Positions 1-7,504 of a stretch of 10,830 nucleotides of DNA are shown in pieces. The stretch is from Spirochaetota bacterium (GTDB lineage: Bacteria; Spirochaetota; Spirochaetia; Treponematales; UBA12059), in assembly GCA_029565815.1 (NCBI GenBank), contig JAKQNL010000363.1, positions 1 through 10,830 on the forward strand, in the 5' to 3' direction. Below the pieces are notes generated by a model, which did not search any database, was not told the DNA's origin, and saw only the letters and a list, made by a program, of their open reading frames with translations. How positions within the stretch are numbered: position 1 is the first letter of the stretch; the number at the start of each line of letters is the position of its first letter. The translations under genes and the position numbers were made by a program.

Positions 1-540
1 GCTTGGGTTGAATATCTCGCGGCGGAAATTGAGCACCAGCGTGGGCAATATGAACACCAGCCCGCGCCTGTCCGATTCGTTGCGTATCAGATAGGCCACG
101 CGCTCGTCGTAAAAGGCGGCCTCGTCTATGATCCAGGTGCCGGCTTCTGGGTGGCAGGCAAGTACCGACTCAAGCTCGAATGAATCGCGCACCACGGATA
201 TGTCGTCGCCGCAGCGCTCAAAGCCGCCACGGTAGGCCAGGGCGTCGTCCGGGTAATCCGGGAAGCGCCCCTGGTCCATGCGCGATCGCACAAAGTGCAG
301 GCGCCTGCGGTCGGCGCCCTCCGTGGTTGTCATGGCCGCCACCCGCGCGCCTTTGGACAGGGCAACGCGGGAGTCTCGCCACACGCGCGCCGCGAACTCG
401 GTTTTGCCCGAGCCCATGGGCCCGATAACCAGGATGCGGCGCGCTGGTTTGGTAAAGTCGAAGTGGTCGTAGGAGCGGTGAACCCGCAGTTCCGGAAAAC
501 CAAGGCTTGCCAGGAAGCTTGGCGAGTCGGCCTCTATCAC
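1..540 (-). CDS. Thymidine kinase-like P-loop protein (C-terminal part outside window)
   Basis: The visible 180 codons begin at a GTG whose last bases overlap the stop of the preceding gene (GTGA overlap, 537-540), with a GGAAGG ribosome binding site 9 bases upstream. Residues 36-47 form a Walker A loop (ILVIGPMGSGKT). Residues 137-146 read IIDEAAFYDE, at the place where thymidine kinases of the TK1 family carry their DE-x-QF motif; E140 would be the catalytic base. The later segment LVLNFRREIF (168-177) matches the lasso approach region of that family. Family knowledge: TK1-type enzymes phosphorylate thymidine with ATP in the cytoplasm to salvage dTMP. Odd points are about 35 residues ahead of the P-loop, GPMG in place of the usual GPMF, and Ala where the family usually has Gln after DEx. 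The C-terminal zinc-binding part is not visible. It could be a diverged kinase or another P-loop NTPase; I favour a TK-like function with moderate confidence. Confidence 0.65.
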   Translation of the reverse strand, partial: MIEADSPSFLASLGFPELRVHRSYDHFDFTKPARRILVIGPMGSGKTEFAARVWRDSRVALSKGARVAAMTTTEGADRRRLHFVRSRMDQGRFPDYPDDALAYRGGFERCGDDISVVRDSFELESVLACHPEAGTWIIDEAAFYDERVAYLIRNESDRRGLVFILPTLVLNFRREIFNPS

Positions 541-1604
541 AGTTCCTGGCCTTCCGCCAGGTCCTCTATATCCTCAGACGGCGGGATGGCGTGGTGCACG
601 GTGGACATAAGAAAACCAAGGCCTAGCACGGCTAGTCCTACCCATAAGAAATTCCCGCTTAGGCTTCTTGCCACAAAGTGCGCATATTCTGCAAGTGCCG
701 GAAAGGATGTGATAAGTCTAGAAGCTTCCTTGCCTGCCGCGCGCGCAGGGTTAAACAGCATGGGCACTATACCAAGGACAGCAAACACGGCCCCCGGTGG
801 AATGAGCCGAGCACCAAGGGAGCCAAGCCGCTTGCGCAATTCGGTTTCGGAAATACATGCGCTTGCAACGGCAAGGCCCAGGCCGACCAGCAACAGGCTG
901 AGGGCTCCTGGACCCATGCCCTGCTGGATTTGTTCCAGATCGATACGCTCAAGGGCGTTTGCACTCTGGACGGCTTTTCCCTGTGTCGATGCAACTGCGT
1001 TTGTTTCATCCGGCGTATCCTGCGGTGTAGGCCGAAGGATGTCCGGTAAGCTCTGTATGCCTTCCTGGATGGCTTTTGTCAAAAGCTCTGGGCTCAGGCT
1101 GGATGCATCGATAGCCGCTTTTGCAGCTGCTTGAGTTTCCGCGCTTGGCGTGGCGTTTGGCTGTGTTTCGCTTGCTGCCTGTGCTGCCGCTAGGCGCAGG
1201 TAGCTTTGTGCAAACTGGCCAGCATTGGAGCCTATGGCCGTTTTGATGGGAGCTAGGTCCAGCATAAGCTCGGCCTTTCCGTCGCGTATGCTTTGGAAAA
1301 ACCTGTCGATGCCGCTAGTGAGCATGCGCGAAACATCGGCGCTGCCCAGGCTTTCCTGCATGGCGCTTACCAGAGCCGGGCCGTTAAACCTGATGCCGCT
1401 CACGGTTATGGTTTCCGGCATTGTATCCGGCAGCTTAGGAGACTCGAGCACTGCTGCAAAACGGCGGTCTTCCACTAAGGCCTTGTATCGATCCGGGGAA
1501 AGCACCCAGGGCCGGACGGACATGAGTGTCATGCCTCCAATAAGGGCCGGCAAGGCAAGAAACACATAGATGAGCCTGCCAAGCGCACGTTTAAGTTTAA
1601 TCAC
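537..1604 (-). CDS. Unrecognised integral membrane protein with large extracytoplasmic domain
   Basis: I do not recognise this 355-residue protein. It starts at GTG (1604-1602), inside the last codons of the upstream binding-protein gene (8-base overlap), with AGGA about 7 bases before it. A basic N-terminus (KLKRALGR) leads into a membrane segment at about residues 9-29. Residues 30-230 are a soluble region, probably outside the cytoplasmic membrane, with an alanine/glutamine-rich stretch at roughly 139-170 that looks like a flexible linker. Three more hydrophobic segments follow at about 232-250, 267-285 and 317-336, and the protein ends in an acidic tail (SEDIEDLAEGQEL). This gives four predicted segments. 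Its stop overlaps the start of the TK-like gene, so the two are probably translated together. No catalytic motif is visible. Its position after a solute-binding protein does not make it a permease: it has no EAA loop and does not resemble ABC permeases. Confidence 0.8.
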   Translation of the reverse strand: MIKLKRALGRLIYVFLALPALIGGMTLMSVRPWVLSPDRYKALVEDRRFAAVLESPKLPDTMPETITVSGIRFNGPALVSAMQESLGSADVSRMLTSGIDRFFQSIRDGKAELMLDLAPIKTAIGSNAGQFAQSYLRLAAAQAASETQPNATPSAETQAAAKAAIDASSLSPELLTKAIQEGIQSLPDILRPTPQDTPDETNAVASTQGKAVQSANALERIDLEQIQQGMGPGALSLLLVGLGLAVASACISETELRKRLGSLGARLIPPGAVFAVLGIVPMLFNPARAAGKEASRLITSFPALAEYAHFVARSLSGNFLWVGLAVLGLGFLMSTVHHAIPPSEDIEDLAEGQEL

Positions 1605-3207
1605 CTAGGTATCCTGCGCGTGTATTCGGTACAAGGGCAACGGTCGGAAGGGCGGTGGCTCCTATGAATGCCATGGTCTTAAACGGGTGTATGTCCATGG
1701 GGTTAGAGTACCAGCCGGAAATGCTCGCTATATCTATCACGTTGAACGACAGGGAGTGGTACACGGGCATAACCACCGCTTGGTCCAGGAGCATGGCTTC
1801 GGCTTTTTCCAGTATGCGCATTCGGGCCGAGCCTTCCGCTTCCATGGATGATCGGACCAGGGCGTCGTATTCCTTACTCTTGTATGCGCCGTCGTTCAGG
1901 TTGGAGTCGCTTTGCCACATAAGGAGGAAGGCCGCAGGATCTGCAAAGTCACCTATCCATCCGGTAAACGAAAGATCAAAGCCGTCCTGCCGCACTTCCC
2001 TCATGTTGCCGTAACTATCCACGGGAACCTTTTCTACCCGTATGCCGTATTCCGCCCAGGCTTCTTCCATGATGCCCAGGGCTTTTTCCACGCTGCCTCC
2101 GGCCTGCACCACAACCCGTATGGGCGGCAGGCGTTTTGGATCGGCAAAGCCAGCCGCCTTAAGGAGGGCCATGGCTTCGGCTGCGTTTGGCTGTATGATA
2201 CCGGTGGGGGACTCGTAGCCTTCAAAGGGCAGTATGAGGGTTGCCGTTGGCGTGTAGTAATCTTCCGCATTACGGATTTCCGACCAGGGCACCAAAAGGG
2301 CAAGGGCACGGCGAACGCGGCTGTCTTTCCACGGCGATCGGCCGGAGTTCCAGAAGAAGTAACCGGTGCCGAACATGGGCGCGTACTGTATGTCTTCGGG
2401 AACCAACAGTGAATCTATGTTCACGGTGTCGGTTATCCAATGCACTTCGCCGTCGTTGTAGCGCTGGGAACCCTCGTCGTCGGTTTTGATGAATACGGCC
2501 CGTATGCGCGGAATGGACACCGAGCTTCTGTCCCAGTACGTGTCGCTTTTTGTAAAGATCATCTCCTCGTCGCTGACGGAAACCAGGCGGTACGGACCGT
2601 TGCCTATTACGTCTTCCGGTTTCCAAACGCGCTTGCCTCGCAGCGAAGGGTGCACCGGAACAAAGGCGCCGTGGCACAGAAGGCGCGTGAAATATGCAGC
2701 AGGAGCGACCAGTTCAACCGTAAGGGTGTGCTCGTCCTCCGCCCGTATGCCCACGGTAGACGGCGAAACACCGGATTTTGCGCGGTACTGCTTTGCCCCC
2801 TTAATGATTTCCAGAAACACCGCGTACTCGCCCTTGGTTTCCGGCGCAAGCAGGTACAGCCACGATTCGACGAAGTCCTGGGCCGTTATCGGGCTGCCGT
2901 CGGCCCACTTTGCGTTCGCTCGTATCGTAAAGGTCCAGGTTTTTCCGTCCTTGGACTTTTGGAAGGATTCGGCCAGGGCACGAACCGGTTCCAAAGTCTG
3001 GCTGTCGTAGGTGAACAAGCCTTCGTACAGGGCGGTGAACATTTGCATTTCGTGCGAGTAGATGGCTTTGTACGGATTCAGCTCTATGGGCGAATCCGAC
3101 AGGCCTATTACCAGCTCCTCGGCGGCGCCCGGCGCGGTCAGCGCGCTTTGCGCGCCTATAGACAGCGCGGTGACGAAAACGAACAACAGTATCGGAAGAC
3201 GCTTCAT
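1597..3207 (-). CDS. Extracellular solute-binding protein, family 5 (OppA-like oligopeptide-binding)
   Basis: This 536-residue protein is a periplasmic binding protein of the peptide/nickel/opine class (SBP family 5), which delivers oligopeptides to an ABC importer. ATG is preceded by AAGGAG with a 5-base spacer (3213-3218), a strong ribosome binding site. Residues 1 to about 25 are a signal peptide with a long hydrophobic core. There is no cysteine in it, so it looks cleaved by signal peptidase I rather than being a lipoprotein. Hallmarks are the early LNPYKAIYSHEMQMFTALYE segment (43-62) and the WTFTIRANAKWADGSPITAQDF block (91-112), which is highly typical of OppA proteins. The C-terminus carries about 20 hydrophobic or neutral residues beyond the usual domain end near HPFKTMAFI. 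No oppBCDF genes are in the window, so it may feed a transporter encoded elsewhere. It follows the 472-residue gene by only 25 bases and overlaps the next gene by 8 bases, so it is probably operonic with both. The family call is firm; the substrate is unknown. Confidence 0.9.
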   Translation of the reverse strand: MKRLPILLFVFVTALSIGAQSALTAPGAAEELVIGLSDSPIELNPYKAIYSHEMQMFTALYEGLFTYDSQTLEPVRALAESFQKSKDGKTWTFTIRANAKWADGSPITAQDFVESWLYLLAPETKGEYAVFLEIIKGAKQYRAKSGVSPSTVGIRAEDEHTLTVELVAPAAYFTRLLCHGAFVPVHPSLRGKRVWKPEDVIGNGPYRLVSVSDEEMIFTKSDTYWDRSSVSIPRIRAVFIKTDDEGSQRYNDGEVHWITDTVNIDSLLVPEDIQYAPMFGTGYFFWNSGRSPWKDSRVRRALALLVPWSEIRNAEDYYTPTATLILPFEGYESPTGIIQPNAAEAMALLKAAGFADPKRLPPIRVVVQAGGSVEKALGIMEEAWAEYGIRVEKVPVDSYGNMREVRQDGFDLSFTGWIGDFADPAAFLLMWQSDSNLNDGAYKSKEYDALVRSSMEAEGSARMRILEKAEAMLLDQAVVMPVYHSLSFNVIDIASISGWYSNPMDIHPFKTMAFIGATALPTVALVPNTRAGYLGD

Positions 3208-3232
3208 GATTGCTCCTTAAAAATCCGCCTGG

Positions 3233-4651
3233 TTACGATTCGCGTATGCCCAGACGCTTCATCTGTTCCAATTCTTCCTGCAGGGATAGGTACTCGTGGC
3301 GTTTTTGGTTTGCCTTTACCATGGCTAATTTTATCACGCCAAGCTCCGGACTTGCATTCTTTATCTTGTTTTTCATCTCGGTTGACGAAAGGGCATCCTG
3401 AAAGTATTCGTTGAACGCGCTTGCCCGGCGGAAAAAATTCTGCAGCTCGTCTATGCTTTTTTGCAGGAAGCTGTAGCACTGGTCTTCGGACGCTTCCTCC
3501 AGCCGCGCGTATGCAGAGGAGTTTTTCGCGGCCATCGCATTGAGCGACTGGGCTCGTTTTGCGCCGTCGGTGATGAATGCGGTAAAATCCAGGGTTTCGT
3601 TCCTGCGCTCGCTGGAAACCGGATCCAGGTAATCCACCTCGTGCACCACGTGTTCTGCCTTGTGTCCGAGCATGTCCCGCACGGCGCGCTTTAGCTTGGT
3701 GAAGAACGATTTGTCCAGGGATTCCAAGCTTGCCTGGTTTTCTTCCAGCTTGTGCACCGCGTCGCTCATGGCAAAACCCGCGCCTATGACCAGCCTTGCT
3801 CCTTCGAGCACTATGGCTTTGTAGTTGCGTGCCGTGCCCTGTTTTTTTTGCCCCTGGTTCTTGACGGCAAGCCGGGCAAGCACGGCGTCGCGCAGCGATA
3901 CCGAATCGGATGAATAATCCTCCAGGAGGGTTTCCTCCACCAGTTCTTCGGAAAAGGGCAGGGCGTTGCCAAGTTCTGCGATACGGTTTTTGATCTTCTT
4001 CACGGCGTCGTCGCGGTGGGTAACCACGTAATCCCGCTCCAGGTTCATAGCCTGCGTGACCATGCGCCTGAGTTCCAGTTTGTAGCGCTCCCGGTGCAGG
4101 TCGGACAGCTCCTTGAGCGTCTGGAAAATCCGCTTTATGGATTTTTCCAGCTGCAGCATGGATTCGTTGAGTATGCCCGTGGACAAGGGGTCGGAACCCT
4201 TACGGACTATGCTTACCAATTCGGCAAAGTAGCGGGTGTTGATGTGGGGGCTGGTTTCGGTAAAGTGAACGAAGTTGAAATATTTACCCAGGGCTACCAG
4301 GCGCTTGATGCGGCCCATGGTTAAGAAGTCCACGCTGAACTGGTAGTAGTTGTTGAGGAAGTCCAGGTACGACTCGAACTGGGACAGGCGCATGCACATT
4401 TGGTCCAGCTTTTCGCTTTCCGGAAACGGGGTTTCCGGCGGCAGGCCGACCTCGGAGATTTTCAGCTCGTACTTGTAGGGGTCTTCGTGGATGAGGCCTT
4501 TGCGTAGGAGCACGTTGTACACCGCCTGGTATGCGGTTTGGAACAGCTTGTAATCGTCTTTGAGCTGTTTAAGCTCCGTCCGATCCATGGCTTCGGATTT
4601 TGCCAGGATGGCTTGGTCGAGACGCTCGATGTATGACTGACTTTCTCCCAT
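3233..4651 (-). CDS. Unrecognised 472-residue soluble, helix-rich protein
   Basis: I do not recognise this protein and assign no function. It has no signal peptide and no convincing membrane segment, and it is rich in Glu, Lys, Leu and Arg, so it looks cytoplasmic and mostly helical. Likely coiled-coil stretches are near the N-terminus (from about residue 5 to 40), in the centre (YKLELRRMVTQAMNLERDY and following) and at the C-terminus (SLQEELEQMKRL). A more hydrophobic patch, AIVLEGARLVIGAGFAM, lies about two thirds along and could be a buried helix. No Walker, kinase, nuclease or DNA-binding motif was found. The start is ATG at 4651-4649. An in-frame TAG lies just upstream, so the gene cannot extend further. 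There is no Shine-Dalgarno sequence, and a candidate promoter ends 8 bases before the ATG, which suggests a leaderless transcript. It probably heads the operon that continues into the binding protein 25 bases downstream. It may belong to a lineage-restricted family. Confidence 0.8.
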   Translation of the reverse strand: MGESQSYIERLDQAILAKSEAMDRTELKQLKDDYKLFQTAYQAVYNVLLRKGLIHEDPYKYELKISEVGLPPETPFPESEKLDQMCMRLSQFESYLDFLNNYYQFSVDFLTMGRIKRLVALGKYFNFVHFTETSPHINTRYFAELVSIVRKGSDPLSTGILNESMLQLEKSIKRIFQTLKELSDLHRERYKLELRRMVTQAMNLERDYVVTHRDDAVKKIKNRIAELGNALPFSEELVEETLLEDYSSDSVSLRDAVLARLAVKNQGQKKQGTARNYKAIVLEGARLVIGAGFAMSDAVHKLEENQASLESLDKSFFTKLKRAVRDMLGHKAEHVVHEVDYLDPVSSERRNETLDFTAFITDGAKRAQSLNAMAAKNSSAYARLEEASEDQCYSFLQKSIDELQNFFRRASAFNEYFQDALSSTEMKNKIKNASPELGVIKLAMVKANQKRHEYLSLQEELEQMKRLGIRES

Positions 4652-4659
4652 ACGGCACT

Positions 4660-4688
4660 AGTATCGCCGAAAACTGGCCTGAGGGCAA
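4660..4688 (-). promoter_or_regulatory. Candidate sigma-70-type promoter before the 472-residue gene
   Basis: On the minus strand TTGCCC (4688-4683) and GATACT (4665-4660) are separated by exactly 17 bases; each matches four of six consensus positions. The gap between the phoR stop and the next ATG is only 44 bases, so this is the only place for a local promoter. Transcription would begin about at the ATG, in keeping with the missing ribosome binding site. No terminator hairpin is visible in this gap, so read-through from phoR is also possible. The matches are modest and could be chance. Confidence 0.35.
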
Positions 4689-4695
4689 GTTGCGG

Positions 4696-6492
4696 CTATG
4701 AATGTAGTGCTTGTGCTGGTAGCACAATAACGAACACGCTGCCGCCGCCTTCCCTGGCTTCCGCCCGTACGCTGCCCCCGTGGGCATTGCAAATGTGGCG
4801 CACAATGGCCAGCCCCAGACCGGTACCGCCAAGCTCCCTGCTGCGCGCTTTGTCCACGCGGTAAAAGCGCTCGAAGATGCGTGTGCGGTCTTTTTCCGGT
4901 ATGCCCGGCCCCCGGTCGGCAACCGTGAATACGGCGTTGCCCTGTCCGTCGGGCCAGGCTTCGGCTTCCACGATGCCGCCTTGGGGGCCGTAGCGCAGGG
5001 CGTTTTGCATGAGGTTGACCAGGGCTTGTTCCAATAGGCCTGCACTGGCAAGGAGGCGCAATGCCGGGTCGGCTCTAAGGCTTATGGTAGCGCTACGCTC
5101 GGTGGCCATAAGGCTGCAGGTTTCGCTTGCTCGGCTTAGGACTAGGGTTGCAGACACGCTTTCCATGGACAAAGCTGGCCTGTCCCCGTCTTCCAGCGCA
5201 GCCAGGGTCAAGAGGTCCTCAACCATGGCTCCCATGCGTTCGGCGTGGCGGCTGGCTATACCTAAAAAGCGCTGTGCATCCTGTGGGCTTGCGTCCTCCA
5301 GGGCTTCCAAAAAGCCGCGGATAAGGGTAATGGGCGTACGCAGTTCGTGGGATACGTTGGACACGAAGTCGCGTCGCACTTGTTCCAGTTTTTTAAGCCG
5401 GGTTATGTCCGCCAGGGCAAGCACCGCTCCGTGGCGGCCGTCCGGCCAGGCTATGGGCTGGGCCGTTACCAACAGGGTGCGGGTTTCCGGCCCGAAGGCC
5501 AAAAGCTCGCTTTCCTGCCTCTGCGCCTGGAGGGCACATGCTGTTGCAAGCTCGGAAAGGGCAGCATTGCCGCCGGCTTTAAGGATGTGGCTGCCTTCTG
5601 AATCGTTGGCCATGCCAAGGAGAATTTTTGCGCGAGGGTTTGCGCGTATGACAGCTAAGTCCGGGTCTACCGCTATAAGACCTTCACCCAGGGCATCGAG
5701 TATGGCCGATAGCTCCCGGCCTAGGCTTTCGGAGCTTGCAATTCGTTCGGACAGCTCGGCGGCCATAGCGTTGAGCGCGCCGGACAGTTGGTTTAGTTCG
5801 GGGAATTCCGAGCTTGGCGCGCGGGTGTCGAATGCGCCAGAACTCCAGTCCCTGGCCGATGCTGCAAGGCTCGACAGGGGCTTAGACAGCCTCCGCGACA
5901 GGGTAACGGCAGCCCAGGCTGTAAGCACGGCCAAGATGGCAGAACCGACAAGGGATGCTTGGATATAAGGTTGTGCCCGCGCGCGCAGGTCTGGTAGGGC
6001 AAGGGAAAGGCGCAGGGCAGCGGCTATCGATCCGTCTTTGTATACAGGAGCCGCTGCGTACACCATGTCCTGGCCCAGGGTTGACGATGGCCGTATGGCG
6101 GATGCTGGCCGCCCTGCCAGAGCTTGCATCAGTTCCGGGCGGTTTAGATGATTGTCCATGGATGCAGGATCGCCCCTGGAGTCGCCGGCTACCCTACCGT
6201 CTGGCAGTACCAGGCTTACGCGCAAGCCGCTGTCCATGGCGCTTGAATCGCAGAATTCGTCGGCCCGATCAGGGTCTGCAAAGGCGGCCAGGGCGCCTAC
6301 CGTTGCCTCCAGGGAAGACCGGGCACTGTCGCGGTTCAAGCCGGCCATGGCCAGGGCCGCCGGCAGGCCGACCGCTACAAGACCGGCTGTCAGGGTGCCT
6401 AGCACCAGAGCAACAATGCGGGTTGGGAATCCTGCAGGCTTTCGCGATTGCCTGTGCCGAGCCGATCGCCTGGTGTGCGCCGCATGTGTCAC
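4696..6492 (-). CDS. phoR: Phosphate regulon sensor histidine kinase PhoR
   Basis: This 598-residue membrane kinase would autophosphorylate when phosphate is scarce and pass the phosphate to the adjacent PhoB. Start is GTG (6492-6490) in a GTGA overlap with the phoB stop, with GAAGGA 8 bases upstream. Order of parts: basic tail 1-23, membrane segment about 24-50, extracytoplasmic region about 51-178, second membrane segment about 180-198, HAMP linker 199-252, PAS-like domain about 256-365, then the kinase core. H-box SNVSHELRTP places the phospho-accepting His at 382. The N-box is LVNLMQNALRYGP (491-503), G1 is VADRGPGIP (524-532), the F-box is RIFERFYRVD (538-547) and G2 is GGTGLGLAI (555-563). 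All catalytic motifs are intact. The large sensor region of about 130 residues differs from E. coli PhoR, which has almost none, so it may sense something directly. In E. coli, PhoR is held inactive through PstSCAB and PhoU; here PstB and half of PhoU are missing, so that control may be altered. Confidence 0.92.
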   Translation of the reverse strand: MTHAAHTRRSARHRQSRKPAGFPTRIVALVLGTLTAGLVAVGLPAALAMAGLNRDSARSSLEATVGALAAFADPDRADEFCDSSAMDSGLRVSLVLPDGRVAGDSRGDPASMDNHLNRPELMQALAGRPASAIRPSSTLGQDMVYAAAPVYKDGSIAAALRLSLALPDLRARAQPYIQASLVGSAILAVLTAWAAVTLSRRLSKPLSSLAASARDWSSGAFDTRAPSSEFPELNQLSGALNAMAAELSERIASSESLGRELSAILDALGEGLIAVDPDLAVIRANPRAKILLGMANDSEGSHILKAGGNAALSELATACALQAQRQESELLAFGPETRTLLVTAQPIAWPDGRHGAVLALADITRLKKLEQVRRDFVSNVSHELRTPITLIRGFLEALEDASPQDAQRFLGIASRHAERMGAMVEDLLTLAALEDGDRPALSMESVSATLVLSRASETCSLMATERSATISLRADPALRLLASAGLLEQALVNLMQNALRYGPQGGIVEAEAWPDGQGNAVFTVADRGPGIPEKDRTRIFERFYRVDKARSRELGGTGLGLAIVRHICNAHGGSVRAEAREGGGSVFVIVLPAQALHS

Positions 6493-7193
6493 CGGGCGTT
6501 TCCTTCGTCAGCGAAGCGGTAGCCTACGCCGCGCACGGTTTCCACAAGGGAGCCGTATTCGCCCAGCTTGCGCCTTAGTGATACGATCTGTACGTCCACC
6601 GATCGGTCGCTTACCGGATAGTCGCCGCCCTTAACCGAGTCGATGATGGCCGATCGCTCGTACACCCGGCCCGGGTGCCGCATAAGGAGGGCTAAAAGCT
6701 GAAACTCGGTGGCCGACAGATCCACGCGCGTACTGCCGGCCGTTACCTGGTGCATGGCCGGATCCAGCACTATGCCGGATGCGGACAGGATGGTTTTATT
6801 ACTAGCTGGCTCTTCGTGCTGGCTGCGGCGCAGGGCTGTGCGCACACGGGCTACCAGTATCCGCGGGCTGTAAGGTTTAGTTACATAATCTTCTGCGCCC
6901 AGTTCCAGGCCTGTAACCACGTCGGCGTCCTCGCCCTTTGCGCTTGCCATGAGCACCGGCACCAGGCGGGTTTTTTCGTCGGCTTTTATACGCTTGAGCA
7001 CCTGAAGGCCGTCCAGGCCGGGCATCATCACATCCAGGATGATAAGGTCAGGCTTTCGGTTTAAGGCCATGGCAAGGCCTGAGTCCCCATCGGCGGTGGA
7101 AAGCACTTCGTAGCCTTCCTTACCCAGGGTGTAGGACAGAAGCTCGCGTATGTCGGGGTCGTCTTCCACGACCAGTATGCGGGCCTTAGACAT
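6489..7193 (-). CDS. phoB: Phosphate regulon response regulator PhoB (OmpR/PhoB family)
   Basis: This 234-residue DNA-binding regulator is the partner of PhoR. The receiver domain (about 1-120) has the acidic pocket E10-D11-D12, phospho-acceptor D54 in LIILDVMMPG, switch residue S84 and K106 in TKPY. The C-terminal winged-helix domain (about 135-230) has the recognition-helix and wing signatures DRSVDVQIVSLRRKLG and VETVRGVGYRF. I chose the ATG at 7193-7191 (MSKARILVVEDD) because the domain begins there and it lies 2 bases after the stop of the upstream pstA/phoU frame. The frame stays open to an ATG at 7250, but those 19 extra residues overlap the upstream gene and do not belong to the fold. 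The ribosome binding site is weak, so translation may depend on coupling to the upstream gene. It probably binds Pho-box repeats upstream of pstS and autoregulates the operon. Confidence 0.93.
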   Translation of the reverse strand: MSKARILVVEDDPDIRELLSYTLGKEGYEVLSTADGDSGLAMALNRKPDLIILDVMMPGLDGLQVLKRIKADEKTRLVPVLMASAKGEDADVVTGLELGAEDYVTKPYSPRILVARVRTALRRSQHEEPASNKTILSASGIVLDPAMHQVTAGSTRVDLSATEFQLLALLMRHPGRVYERSAIIDSVKGGDYPVSDRSVDVQIVSLRRKLGEYGSLVETVRGVGYRFADEGNAR

Positions 7194-7195
7194 GG

Positions 7196-7504
7196 CTATT
7201 CGTTCAGCTCGCAGTGCTGGCCGGATACCATGAACACCACCGCTTCGCACAAATTGGTTACGTGGTCCCCCAGGCGCTCCAGGTAGTTGGCCGTGGCTAT
7301 GAGTTTGACCGCCTGGCCGGCCTTGTTTGGGTGCTGGCTCAGGTAATCCAGTACATCCTTCACGAACAGGCGGTGTTGTTCGTCCACCTGGTCATCCTGG
7401 GCGGCTGCCTTGCGCGCAAGGGCTTCGTCCCTGCCAAGGTAGGCCTGGATGGCGTCGTGGAGCATGGTTCCGCCCACATCGGCCATGGATTTCAAGGATG
7501 CCAG
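7196..7504 (-). other. phoU: phoU remnant: C-terminal half of PhoU within the fusion frame
   Basis: This part of the fusion frame encodes about 102 residues that align end to end with the second three-helix repeat of PhoU, starting near residue 125-130 of the roughly 240-residue E. coli protein. The conserved metal-site motif E403-R-L-G-D407 (fusion numbering) and a D364-x-x-x-D368 pair are kept. The first PhoU repeat, its start codon and its ribosome binding site are missing. PhoU normally is a two-repeat cytoplasmic protein that links the Pst transporter to PhoR and represses the regulon under high phosphate. The remnant has no plausible independent start with a ribosome binding site, so it would be made only as part of the fusion. 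Confidence 0.8.

Noticed and set aside
295..1134. 279-residue plus-strand open frame
   Set aside because: It lies antisense to the TK-like gene and the membrane-protein gene and has no protein-like character.
2440..3414. 324-residue plus-strand open frame
   Set aside because: It is antisense to the OppA-like gene, which has unmistakable family motifs.
4652..4695. Terminator after phoR
   Set aside because: No stem of useful length or T-run is visible in the 44-base gap.
7194..7250. Upstream ATG for phoB adding 19 residues
   Set aside because: It overlaps the end of the PhoU-like coding sequence, and the receiver domain starts exactly at the inner ATG.
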